Shown: positions 7,583 to 15,154 of the stretch, in pieces
How positions within the stretch are numbered: position 1 is the stretch's first letter
Layout of the letters: every line of letters begins with the position of its first letter
Assembly (NCBI GenBank): GCA_003670475.1
Contig: QWRJ01000006.1
Span: 11,430-44,750, forward strand
Direction of reading: 5' to 3'
Origin: Candidatus Limnocylindrus primus
GTDB taxonomy: Bacteria; Chloroflexota; Limnocylindria; Limnocylindrales; Limnocylindraceae
DNA: 33,321 nt
The notes under the pieces: generated by a model
Told to the model about the DNA's origin: nothing
The model's input: the letters and a program-made list of their open reading frames with translations, nothing else
The model's database searches: none
Made by a program: the position numbers and the translations under genes

Positions 7583-8189
7583 GACTCCGGCCGCTGAGGC
7601 CGAGGCTGAGCACACCTTCACGGAGCACGATCAGCCCAACGGCGAGCGCCGCAACCGCATCCGCCCAACCAACGCCGAACTGCGCGATGGCGGCAAGCCC
7701 GACGAGGCTGAGGAGTGCAAGGAGTGCGCCGATCGCGGTGAGGAAGCTGTCGGCGCGGAGTGCGCCGCTGCGGAGACGGATCGCAACGCGTCGCTTCAGG
7801 AGTGCAAGCGGCGGCTGCACGACGAGTGAGGCACAGAGGAGCAGGACGCCAAGATCGCTCCCGTCTGGGTGCGCCCCTTCAGCGAGTGCCTGCACCGAAC
7901 CTGCGATCAGATAGATGCCAAGCGAACAGAGGGCGGCGCCAACGACACGCTCCGCCACCCGCTCCACTCGTTCGGCTCGTCGTGGTGCACGCACCTCAAC
8001 GGCGAAGCGCCAGACCAGCGCCACCGATGCTGACGCATCAATCAACGCGTTGACGCCGAATCCGAGCAGCGAGAGTGCGCCGCTCTGCAGCGCGGCGAAG
8101 ACGGCGACAGCGCCCACAAGGGAGCTCCAGACGATACTGACGACGGAGAGTCGGGTTGCAGTGGAGAGATCGTCAGCGCGACGTGGCAC
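7569..8189 (-). CDS. Small cation-transporter-like membrane protein (CDF superfamily, no cytoplasmic domain)
   Basis: 206 residues with about six hydrophobic helices. SLLGFGVNALIDASASVALVWR and ALRADSFLTAIGALLALLSL, followed by GWADAVAALAVGLIVLREGV, follow the pattern of a small CDF-related group. In that group the second helix carries GFGxDSLIExxSAxxxLWR and helices five and six carry xADxxxT and WADPxAAL. The C-terminal metal-sensing domain of classical CDF exporters is absent, which is normal for this short group. Metal-binding candidates are Asp in NALIDAS, ALRADS and GWADAV; the glutamate usual in helix two is Asp here. The GTG start overlaps the EamA stop by one base (TAGTG). Transported ion and direction are unknown. 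Confidence 0.7.
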   Translation of the reverse strand: MPRRADDLSTATRLSVVSIVWSSLVGAVAVFAALQSGALSLLGFGVNALIDASASVALVWRFAVEVRAPRRAERVERVAERVVGAALCSLGIYLIAGSVQALAEGAHPDGSDLGVLLLCASLVVQPPLALLKRRVAIRLRSGALRADSFLTAIGALLALLSLVGLAAIAQFGVGWADAVAALAVGLIVLREGVLSLGLSGRSLSRR

Positions 8190-9121
8190 TAGTGCGCTCG
8201 GGTATACCGCGCCAGTGCGGCGAGGGCGACAACAACGATCGCCGTGCCGAGCAACTGGAATCCGGACGGCTGATCACCGAGGAAGAGGACGCCACCAACG
8301 AGTGCGATCACAGGGACCAGTGTGCCGAACTGCGCGGTGGTGGTGGTTGGAATGCGCTTGGTGGCCTCAAGGAAAAGGATGAACGGCGCGGCGCCACCGA
8401 AGATGCCCGTGGCAACCGCTACGGCCCAAACAGAGAATTCGGTTGGGATGCCAGGGTCACCGCCGAGGATTCCAACACGAACGGCGAGGACCGCGGCGGA
8501 GGCGAGCGCTGCAACGAGAAGTTGTGACGCCACGAGCGGGAGCACGGGGACGGTGCGCACCAGCTTGGAAGAGACGAGCGAATAGGTCGCGCCACAGAGG
8601 AGTCCGAATACGGAGAAGAGGATGCCAAGCGGATTGAGCGATCCACCGAACGCATCACCGCCGATCACCAACCCAACGCCGCCAATGGAGACGACCATCA
8701 GCGCCGCCGCCGTGCCGCTCACCCGCTCACCCAAAAATGGGAGCGCCAGGAGCGCAACGAGCACTGGGTTGAGTGATGAGACGAGGGCGACAAAGGCGCC
8801 GCTGCTAAAGATGATGCCGATGTTGCCGAGCGTGTAGGCGCCCCACGGCTCGATCAGCCCCGTTGCTGCGGCACGCGTTAGGCCAGGGTGACGGAAGCCG
8901 CCAAGCTGACCGCGCAGCGCACCGATCACCATCAGCACCACGAAACCAACGCTCAGTTCAAGGACGAGGAACGTATCGTTCCCCATCCCTGATGAGAGGA
9001 CGTAGTCCGACGTTGTTGCGCCAAGCCCCCAGGCCGTCGCCGCACCGATTGCGGCAAGGATCCCGATCGTGCGCTGGGAGGCACCGCGCAGTGCGCCTGC
9101 GGCGCCGCCCCGCCTGCTCAC
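8189..9121 (-). CDS. EamA/DMT-superfamily transporter
   Basis: 310 residues with about ten predicted transmembrane helices arranged as two EamA repeats. The first repeat runs from TIGILAAIGAATAWGLG to SSLNPVLVALLALPFLGERV. The second runs from GILFSVFGLLCGATYSLVSS to GTLVPVIALVGGVLFLGDQP. The paired LxPVxxxLxxxxFLGE-type helix ends are the diagnostic EamA feature. Members export amino acids, nucleobases or other metabolites, but the substrate cannot be deduced. The GTG start overlaps the stop of the upstream DUF885 gene by 4 bases (GTGA), so the two are translationally coupled. If the upstream gene is a peptidase, export of small peptides or amino acids would be a natural but untested link. 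Confidence 0.88.
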   Translation of the reverse strand: MSRRGGAAGALRGASQRTIGILAAIGAATAWGLGATTSDYVLSSGMGNDTFLVLELSVGFVVLMVIGALRGQLGGFRHPGLTRAAATGLIEPWGAYTLGNIGIIFSSGAFVALVSSLNPVLVALLALPFLGERVSGTAAALMVVSIGGVGLVIGGDAFGGSLNPLGILFSVFGLLCGATYSLVSSKLVRTVPVLPLVASQLLVAALASAAVLAVRVGILGGDPGIPTEFSVWAVAVATGIFGGAAPFILFLEATKRIPTTTTAQFGTLVPVIALVGGVLFLGDQPSGFQLLGTAIVVVALAALARYTRAH

Positions 9122-10806
9122 GCGGTTGGCTTAACCCAGTTCGGCATCTCGGCCTCAAAGACCGGAAGCGGAATCTGGCCGTGCCCAATCGCGTGATCGT
9201 GGAACGACTTGATGTCGAACTTCGCGCCGTCGCGCTGCTCGATCGCCTTGCGTGTGCGCTGGATGGCGCGCTGCCCAACCTTGTAGCAGAGCGCCTGTGC
9301 TGGCCAGGCGATGTAGCGATCGGTCTCGATCTCTGCATCTGTGCGCGGGAGGCCGACCGACTCCATGAACTCGACTCCCTTGTCGCGCGTCCAGCCGAAT
9401 GCATGGATGCCCGTGTCAACGACGAGTCGTGCGGCGCGGTGCGCCTGACCCTGCAACATGCCGAAGCGTTCCATCTCGCTGCGATAGAGACCGAGCTCAT
9501 CGGCGAGTCGCTCGGAGTAGAGGCCCCACCCTTCAACGTAGGCGTTCCCCGCAAGGTGCGAGGCGTGCTTGCGCAGATCAGGGAGGAACTCGAGCTCCAT
9601 CTCCAGTGCGATCTGGAAGTGGTGGCCCGGGATCGCTTCGTGATACGTGGTTGGCGCGAGGGCGTGCAAGAAGCGCGACGGCAGGTCGTAGCCATTCACG
9701 TAGTACGTCCCTGGGCGCGAACCGTCAGCCGCTGGGCTGAAGTAGTACGCCGCAGGTGCATCCTTCTCCTTGAAGTCCTCAACCGCCTTGACGTCGCAGC
9801 CGGCCTTAGGGAATCGTCCGAAGACCTTCCCCGCCGCCGCGTAGCCACGATCGATGTCTTCCTTGATACGTACGATGAGCGCCTCCTTCGAGACGGCAAC
9901 GTTCGCTGGGTCGGACTCCGCCGCATCGCGCAGCTTCTCAATGGAGCCACCGTGTCCCAACTTGGTGGAGATGACCTTCATCTCTTCCTGGATGTCGGCC
10001 CACTCCTGGAGACCGATCTCGTGCAGCTCCTTCGGATCAAGGGTGAGCCCTGTCCAGCTGCGGATCGCCACCTTGTAGAGTTCGGCGCCGTTCGGCGCAG
10101 AGCAGAGGCCTGGCACTTCGCGCGCCTTGGTGCGGTAACTGCCGGAGACCGCGTCGTAGTAGCGCTTGATCTGCGGATCCACGTACTCCGCCACAATCTT
10201 GGTGAGCTCGGCGCGCTCGGCGTCACCCGCAACGTTTGCGGCGGTGACGATCGGCGACTCGCTCGCTGGGATCGCCATCAAGCCATCAAGCTGCGCAATG
10301 AGACGCTCCGTTGAGATCTTGGAGGCGACAAGGCCACGCTTCTCCGCCTCCGTGACTCGCTCGATATAGCCGTCCATGAACTTTGGGAAGGCCTTGAGGC
10401 GGCTGACCAGCTTTGCAAACTTCTCTGGCGTCTTCGCATCCTGGAAGGTGGCGATCTGCGGAAGCATCGTCTGCACGCCATCCATATGGTCGACGGACGA
10501 GAGGAGGTCCATACGGTGATCGTCCTTCTCAATGGCGATCTCCGCGCCAACGCGCATCAGGTCGCGTGTGATCTTCCACTCAATGTCGAGTCCATCGTCG
10601 CCGATCGCAGCGGCCGCCTTGCCATACTTCTCCCACATGGCGCGGTCGCGCAGGCGCGCCGCGTCGGAGTTGTCATCCAGTGCGCCGTCATTCACCTCAA
10701 TGCCGAGGAAGGTCCCCCAGATTGGCGAAGCGGCGAGCATCTCCTTCCAGAGCTCATCGGCGAGCTTCTGAACGGCCTGATCGTTGGCGGAGAGTGGCTT
10801 GGACAC
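9118..10806 (-). CDS. DUF885-family protein, putative zinc metallopeptidase
   Basis: 562 residues from the GTG at 10806. The C-terminal half has the DUF885 signature YHEAIPGHHFQIALEMELE (His389, Glu390, His395, His396), then GNAYVEGWGLYSERLADELG with candidate third ligand Glu425, and a late GHGQIPL segment. This is the gluzincin-like HExxxxHH/E arrangement on which the family's putative peptidase activity rests; a biochemical role is not established. No signal peptide is visible (MSKPLSANDQAVQKLADELW), so it is probably cytoplasmic. The frame stays open upstream to 11088, but that stretch lies inside the preceding gene, and GGAAGGAG 5 bases before the GTG decides the start. There is a 58-base gap to the upstream gene and a 4-base overlap with the downstream EamA gene. 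Confidence 0.85.
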   Translation of the reverse strand: MSKPLSANDQAVQKLADELWKEMLAASPIWGTFLGIEVNDGALDDNSDAARLRDRAMWEKYGKAAAAIGDDGLDIEWKITRDLMRVGAEIAIEKDDHRMDLLSSVDHMDGVQTMLPQIATFQDAKTPEKFAKLVSRLKAFPKFMDGYIERVTEAEKRGLVASKISTERLIAQLDGLMAIPASESPIVTAANVAGDAERAELTKIVAEYVDPQIKRYYDAVSGSYRTKAREVPGLCSAPNGAELYKVAIRSWTGLTLDPKELHEIGLQEWADIQEEMKVISTKLGHGGSIEKLRDAAESDPANVAVSKEALIVRIKEDIDRGYAAAGKVFGRFPKAGCDVKAVEDFKEKDAPAAYYFSPAADGSRPGTYYVNGYDLPSRFLHALAPTTYHEAIPGHHFQIALEMELEFLPDLRKHASHLAGNAYVEGWGLYSERLADELGLYRSEMERFGMLQGQAHRAARLVVDTGIHAFGWTRDKGVEFMESVGLPRTDAEIETDRYIAWPAQALCYKVGQRAIQRTRKAIEQRDGAKFDIKSFHDHAIGHGQIPLPVFEAEMPNWVKPTA

Positions 10807-10811
10807 GTGGG

Positions 10812-10819
10812 CTCCTTCC
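10812..10819 (-). promoter_or_regulatory. Ribosome-binding site that sets the DUF885 start
   Basis: GGAAGGAG on the minus strand with a 5-base spacer to GTG at 10806. It makes the longer in-frame start at 11088 unnecessary. Confidence 0.65.
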
Positions 10820-10864
10820 GGGGGTACCGGGGCTACTGCGATCCGTTCGTGGATCGTCGTAGCG

Positions 10865-13186
10865 TCAGGATACGGGGTCGGTGGAACCTTGTGGGGCGTC
10901 GCTCCAGCCCGCCGAGGCGAGGTCGAGCTGCGCGCCGAGCCCGCGCTCGGGCGGGGCATCCCCCAAGTAGCCCTCAAGATCGGCGAGGCGTGGTGAAGGG
11001 AGTCGCGCCAGGAGCGCCAACTGATCTGCGGCGAGCACGTGCCAGTTCTGCTCCTCCCACGCCGCGGCGAGCCGCTCATCGCGCGCAAGGCGCAACTTCA
11101 CCAGTGGAAGTAATGCGCGCTCGGTGACCAAGAGTCGCACCACCTCACGGTCGTTCGGGACTTTACTGTGGCGCGCGAGGAGAAGGGTCGCAAGTGGGAG
11201 CGGTCCCAGCGCAACTTCACACATGATCACGCTCCGGCCACGACGGAAGAGGAGTGCGTCGATCTGATCGAAGGCGGCGCGATCGGAGCGGAGGCGGAGT
11301 GGCGGTGATGAATCGATCGGATCGCGTGCAACACGCCGACCGAGCGGCAGCCCGTCGACCACGATCTCCGCAAGTGCAGGGGCGATCGCAGTGTGCAGAC
11401 CCATCGCCGCACCTACCGTGAGGAGCAGGGCAACCTGCGCCGCGCGATCGGCAGCGCGATCGGCCGCGTGGTTAGTAGCGGGCCAGCGCGGCATGCTCCC
11501 CTCCTCGCTCTCCACGAAGTACGCGTCGCGAAGTGCGGCGGTGAGGAGGCGATCCCTCTCCGGGACGCTCCCTGCGGCACGACCGGCGGCGGCTGCGGCG
11601 GCGATCGCCGCATCGTCGGCATCCCCGCCGGCGGCGCCGAGTCGCTCTCGCTCCGTGCGCCCGTCAACAAAGATGCGGTTGTCGGCGCACTGCACCAGTC
11701 GGTCGGCAGAGCCGAGAGGGCGGAGTTGATCGCGCAGCGTGAGGATCTCGTTGAACTCTTCAAGTAGATCGGCGCTCTCCAGCAGGCCGCCCCCCGATGA
11801 CCGATGGAGGGCATAGAGCGTGAGGAGTTGCGCTGGCGTGCACGGCTCGCCTCTCGCCACCACGAGATCGGCAAGGACGCGCTGCAGTGCATCACCGCGC
11901 AGCGGACCACGCTCGCCACTTCGCGGTGCGCCGGCTGAACGACTACGTGTTGGGGGTGTGGTGATGCTGATTGACCAAGAACTCACGCCATCTTCGCGTG
12001 TGAACCGTTCGATCTCGCTCACCCTCCCGCTCGCCATGCTCGCCGCGGTGAGGCAGCCCGCTAGCGACGGAAGTGACTCTGGAACTTCAACAACGAAGAG
12101 TGAGCCGTCTTTAATCAGCGGGTCGAGTGCAACGAGGAGTCGCGCGATAGCCGCAGCAACTGCGGCTGGGCTCTCTGGATCTGCGCTGGTCGCTGCATCT
12201 GTCACAAGATCCACGCCGCCCGCAAAGAGCGTTGCGCGTTGTCGGAAGATGCGAGAGGGGGCGCTATCGCCGAGTCGCAGTCGTACGAGTACGGCGCGCA
12301 TACCACTCGTTGTGCCAAGTGAGATCAGCGCACTGCGTGCCGCGGCGGAGGCACGCGACGCGATCACCGGTCGCCCCGGATAGCCGAGGTTGACCAGATC
12401 GCTACTCAGCGTCAGGTCCCGTGGCAGCTCCTCCGCGAGCAGGAGTTGGCGTCGCTGATCATCAACCGCTTCGGCGAGCGCCTGCCACGGTGCGATCTCC
12501 CACCACGGCCGCGCGCTCGCGCCTGGGTTGAGCGTTGGATCTGGTCGCGCGCTACGCAGTGCCGCCTGTGTCACCGCCACGCGAAGTGCCGTGAGTGAGG
12601 TTGCCACTTCGGTAGAGCGAGCGAGTCCACGCTGCAGTGCAACGAACACCTGGAGTTGTCGCGGCGTCCAGCGCGCCAGCGCATCGGGACCGAGCAGCGT
12701 CAGCAGCTCGCTGCGAAGTTCGCCACTGAGGGCGATCTGTGTTGCCGCCTCACCCGGCCGAATCGCTGAGGCGTCACCGCGCTTGCCGAGCCCCTTGCAC
12801 GCGGCGCAGACGGCGCGACGCGCCGTAGGGCGGCGATTCGGATCGGTATCGGCGGAGGTCTCCTCCCAACGCCAGGCGGCGATGCGGAGCGGCTGGCCGC
12901 AGGCGGTGCAACTGCCGCGCCAGCCGGAATCAAGTTCCGTGCCGACCTCTTCAAGGAGTTGCGCAACGGCGAGTTCAAAGCTGCGGACGCTCGGTGGTCT
13001 TAGCGCAACGCTGATCTCCCACTCCGCGAGTTGATCCGCCACATGCACCACGCTGCGGCAACCCTGGCGCGCACCAGCGGCAACGAGCGATGCTTCGTCG
13101 GCGTTGAGATCAAGAAGGAGCACGCCATCGCGTGCAACCGCGGCAACAGTGCGCGCCATCCGCGCGTCACGGAGATGCTCTACCAC
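10865..13186 (-). CDS. Large zinc-ribbon protein, possibly a degenerate DNA-methylase-like protein
   Basis: 773 residues, not confidently recognised. Residues 20-66 (VLLLDLNADEASLVAAGARQ to ALRPPS) sit where N6/N4-type DNA methylases have the glycine-rich SAM loop followed by GVDLNPLA...LRPP, but the FxGxG glycines are absent. A zinc ribbon follows: Cys93-x2-Cys96 and Cys127-x2-Cys130. Residues 165-225 (WTPRQLQVFVALQRG to PWWEIAPWQAL) resemble the middle region of large chloroflexal DNA methylases. Near residues 345-400 a Rossmann-like end (LLVALDPLIKDGSLFVVEVPE) is recognisable, but no DPPY-type catalytic motif is seen. The C-terminal half (about 430-773) is Ala/Arg/Leu-rich and matches nothing I know. 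The GTG start has GAGGGG upstream; an ATG at 13159 is possible. It lies between the TPR and DUF885 genes on the same strand. Confidence 0.4.
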   Translation of the reverse strand: MVEHLRDARMARTVAAVARDGVLLLDLNADEASLVAAGARQGCRSVVHVADQLAEWEISVALRPPSVRSFELAVAQLLEEVGTELDSGWRGSCTACGQPLRIAAWRWEETSADTDPNRRPTARRAVCAACKGLGKRGDASAIRPGEAATQIALSGELRSELLTLLGPDALARWTPRQLQVFVALQRGLARSTEVATSLTALRVAVTQAALRSARPDPTLNPGASARPWWEIAPWQALAEAVDDQRRQLLLAEELPRDLTLSSDLVNLGYPGRPVIASRASAAARSALISLGTTSGMRAVLVRLRLGDSAPSRIFRQRATLFAGGVDLVTDAATSADPESPAAVAAAIARLLVALDPLIKDGSLFVVEVPESLPSLAGCLTAASMASGRVSEIERFTREDGVSSWSISITTPPTRSRSAGAPRSGERGPLRGDALQRVLADLVVARGEPCTPAQLLTLYALHRSSGGGLLESADLLEEFNEILTLRDQLRPLGSADRLVQCADNRIFVDGRTERERLGAAGGDADDAAIAAAAAAGRAAGSVPERDRLLTAALRDAYFVESEEGSMPRWPATNHAADRAADRAAQVALLLTVGAAMGLHTAIAPALAEIVVDGLPLGRRVARDPIDSSPPLRLRSDRAAFDQIDALLFRRGRSVIMCEVALGPLPLATLLLARHSKVPNDREVVRLLVTERALLPLVKLRLARDERLAAAWEEQNWHVLAADQLALLARLPSPRLADLEGYLGDAPPERGLGAQLDLASAGWSDAPQGSTDPVS

Positions 13187-13222
13187 GCGCCCCTCACCAG
13201 ATCCAGCGGTTCGCGGGTGCTC

Positions 13223-14098
13223 TTACTCTTCGGAGGATCCGGCCTCTTCGCTCTCAGGAAGGAATGCGTCGTCCGCCGTCTTCTCTGGTGGCTCGGCGGT
13301 GACGCGATCCGCCACCGGCGCATCGTCTTCGTAGGTGTCGTCGTCATCATCATCGCTGAAGCCTTCGTCCTCACGGAAGAAGGAGCCCTTCGTGTATGGG
13401 CGCTCGTCGTTGGTGCGCGTTGCCGTTGGGAAGGAGACCTTCCCAAGGTTCTTTGCGCTGACGCTCTCTTCGCGAATGATGATGCGGATGTCGCCACCGC
13501 TGATGGAGGTGATCCCCGCGCTATAGACATTGCCGTCGGCGATCAACTTCAACAGTCGCGCAGCAATGCGCGGCTCAACGCGACCGATCTCGACCCCGTT
13601 CGCCTTAGCGATCAGCCGATTGCTGAGGGTGAGCAGCTCCACCGCATCGCCAGGGTTCACCTGCGCAAGGGTTGCAACATCGGCAACGTTGGTGAGATGG
13701 GCAAACCCAGTGGTCCCCGCCTCTTGAATGAAGATGCCGGCTGGCGTCGTTGCCCCTTCGGAGCTCGGCGTGGTCTTCTTGCCAACCTGCTTGATCAAGC
13801 CCTTCAGTCGCTCAAGGTTGCGCTCGGCAATTCGGTTGAGCGGGTCGAGCGTCAGTGTGACCTGATACTCCTTCTTGGAGCCGGCGAGATCGCCCAACTC
13901 CCAGAGGCACTTCGCCAAACGATTCTGCGCCTCAATGCGCTCCTCCACCTTGATCTCTGCGGCGAAGGCGAGCACGGCGCGATTCGCGTCGGCGGCCTCC
14001 TGCCAACGCCCTTCGGCGGCAGCCTTCAACGCAACGTCGGCATGGTCGCGCGCTGCACGCCCTGGCTTCTGGGTGGGGCTCTCGTTGACGAGGGTCAC
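13223..14098 (-). CDS. Tetratricopeptide-repeat protein with conserved C-terminal domain and acidic tail
   Basis: 291 residues from the GTG at 14098. About residues 15-105 form TPR-like helices (ADVALKAAAEGRWQEAADAN; LAKCLWELGDLAGSKKEYQ; LDPLNRIAERNLERLKGL). A linker leads to a beta-rich domain at about 135-225 (FAHLTNVADVATLAQVNPGD; IGRVEPRIAARLLKLIADGN; GDIRIIIREES). This domain recurs after TPRs in chloroflexal proteins of unknown function and has some HIRAN-like flavour. The last 65 residues are highly acidic (GFSDDDDDDTYEDD), likely disordered. An ATG at 14113 is in frame, but AAGGAGG lies inside those first codons, 5 bases before the GTG, so the GTG is the better start. It is 36 bases upstream of the methylase-like gene. 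A scaffold or adaptor role is plausible; function unknown. Confidence 0.7.
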   Translation of the reverse strand: MTLVNESPTQKPGRAARDHADVALKAAAEGRWQEAADANRAVLAFAAEIKVEERIEAQNRLAKCLWELGDLAGSKKEYQVTLTLDPLNRIAERNLERLKGLIKQVGKKTTPSSEGATTPAGIFIQEAGTTGFAHLTNVADVATLAQVNPGDAVELLTLSNRLIAKANGVEIGRVEPRIAARLLKLIADGNVYSAGITSISGGDIRIIIREESVSAKNLGKVSFPTATRTNDERPYTKGSFFREDEGFSDDDDDDTYEDDAPVADRVTAEPPEKTADDAFLPESEEAGSSEE

Positions 14099-14103
14099 GT
14101 TCT

Positions 14104-14110
14104 CCTCCTT
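14104..14110 (-). promoter_or_regulatory. Ribosome-binding site that sets the TPR-protein start
   Basis: AAGGAGG on the minus strand with a 5-base spacer to GTG at 14098. It overlaps the first codons of the alternative ATG start at 14113, which itself has no site upstream. Confidence 0.65.
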
Positions 14111-14167
14111 CATTAAGGGCGCGCTGTGGATTCGGGCGCTGCGCCGTTCGGGAAGGATAGCCGATCG

Positions 14168-15052
14168 CTAGAGGGAGACCCCAATCCAGAGCACCGCTGC
14201 GGCGGTTGCGATCACGAGAACGGCAATCTCGAGGAGGAGGCGAGGGTCGCTGCGCTCCCCCTCTGGGGCGGCGGCCCAGAGCTCGCGGGCATAGAAGAGG
14301 ACGGCGAGGCCGGCGGGGCCGGCGAGTCGTGCTGCGCCAAACGCGGCGAATGCGACAGAGGCGAGGCCGTTGATTAGTGCCGCGCCGAGTGCGTCACGCA
14401 CGATGCCGCTCGTTCGCTCGCGTCGGAGGCTCGCCATACGCGCCGCAAGGAGCCCTGCGGCGATCGCGCTCCCAATCCCTGTTGCGATGACGGCGAATGG
14501 CCCCACAACATCGGGTCGCGCAGATGGCGTGCCGGGGACGCTGATGATCCCTGGAACGAGTGCCGCCACACCGATGGAGGCGGCGAAGAGGATCAGCGTG
14601 GAGACGGCGAGGGCGCCAACCCGGTCGCGCCGCGTTGCGCCGCTCGGCAGGCTGCGCAGGCGCAACTCCCAGATCACCACTGCACGCAAGAGGAGGGCGC
14701 CGATCACGATGACCAAGATCAGGCCAACACCCGTGGGGACAATGCGCGCCAGGCCCGCCGTTGCAAGGCCAACAAGTCCGGCGAGGACGATCTCAGATCC
14801 AGGCTGAAGATCGCTGTCGTCGGTTCGTCGCACCGCATTGACGCCAACAACGGCGAGGGCGGCTGCGGCGGCGCCAGCGAGGACGGTGGCGCCCCCTTCG
14901 CTGAAGTGAGCGATCACAGCGGCAACGCCAACGGCGATGAGGGTCTCAGCCCACGGCCGGGTGAGTTCCGTCTCGCCAAACTCCGCCGTTGTATCGGCGA
15001 AGGCGGCAAGCTGTTGCACCGTGAGGCGTCGTACGCCGCGTCGACTGCTCAT
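14168..15052 (-). CDS. Polytopic membrane protein of unknown function
   Basis: 294 residues, not recognised. After about 33 polar residues it has roughly nine hydrophobic helices: about 36-73 (two), 85-128 (two), 142-165, 180-205, 218-258 (two) and 270-294. A conserved-looking WELRLRSLPSGATRRDRV loop sits between helices four and five. There are no cysteine or histidine clusters and no transporter or enzyme motif I can name. The start is well supported: GGAGGG lies 4 bases before ATG 15052. It is the first gene of the minus-strand run and is divergent from the MgtE-N/CBS gene across 102 bases. About 70 bases separate its stop from the TPR gene, and I see nothing distinctive in them beyond that gene's ribosome-binding site. 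Confidence 0.7.
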   Translation of the reverse strand: MSSRRGVRRLTVQQLAAFADTTAEFGETELTRPWAETLIAVGVAAVIAHFSEGGATVLAGAAAAALAVVGVNAVRRTDDSDLQPGSEIVLAGLVGLATAGLARIVPTGVGLILVIVIGALLLRAVVIWELRLRSLPSGATRRDRVGALAVSTLILFAASIGVAALVPGIISVPGTPSARPDVVGPFAVIATGIGSAIAAGLLAARMASLRRERTSGIVRDALGAALINGLASVAFAAFGAARLAGPAGLAVLFYARELWAAAPEGERSDPRLLLEIAVLVIATAAAVLWIGVSL

Positions 15053-15154
15053 CTATCCCTCCGTTCTCATGGCAGGGTAGCGCGCCGAGGGCTGCCCCGC
15101 GTAGACTGCAGGTGAACCTGCTGACTTCGGCGGGACCAAGCATCGGAGGGCACG
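15053..15154. promoter_or_regulatory. Divergent control region for the membrane-protein run and the metal-transport pair
   Basis: 102 bases with Shine-Dalgarno sites at both ends (GGAGGG on the minus strand for 15052; GGAGGG at 15145-15150 for 15155) and a perfect palindrome between them. A weak + strand -10-like TAGACT (15102-15107) abuts the palindrome; no good -35 is seen. Confidence 0.5.
15108..15121. promoter_or_regulatory. Perfect palindrome GCAGGTGAACCTGC, candidate operator
   Basis: Six-base arms GCAGGT and ACCTGC flank GA with no mismatch. Its position just past a -10-like element, 34 bases before the metal-transport ATG, would suit a repressor, possibly metal-responsive. The regulator is unknown. 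Confidence 0.4.

Noticed and set aside
10807-11088. Upstream extension of the DUF885 protein
   Set aside because: The extension lies within the preceding gene, is not conserved-looking, and a strong GGAAGGAG precedes the GTG at 10806.
13031-14116. Long + strand open frame opposite the TPR gene
   Set aside because: The TPR motifs and a strong Shine-Dalgarno lie on the minus strand; the antisense protein has no recognisable domain.
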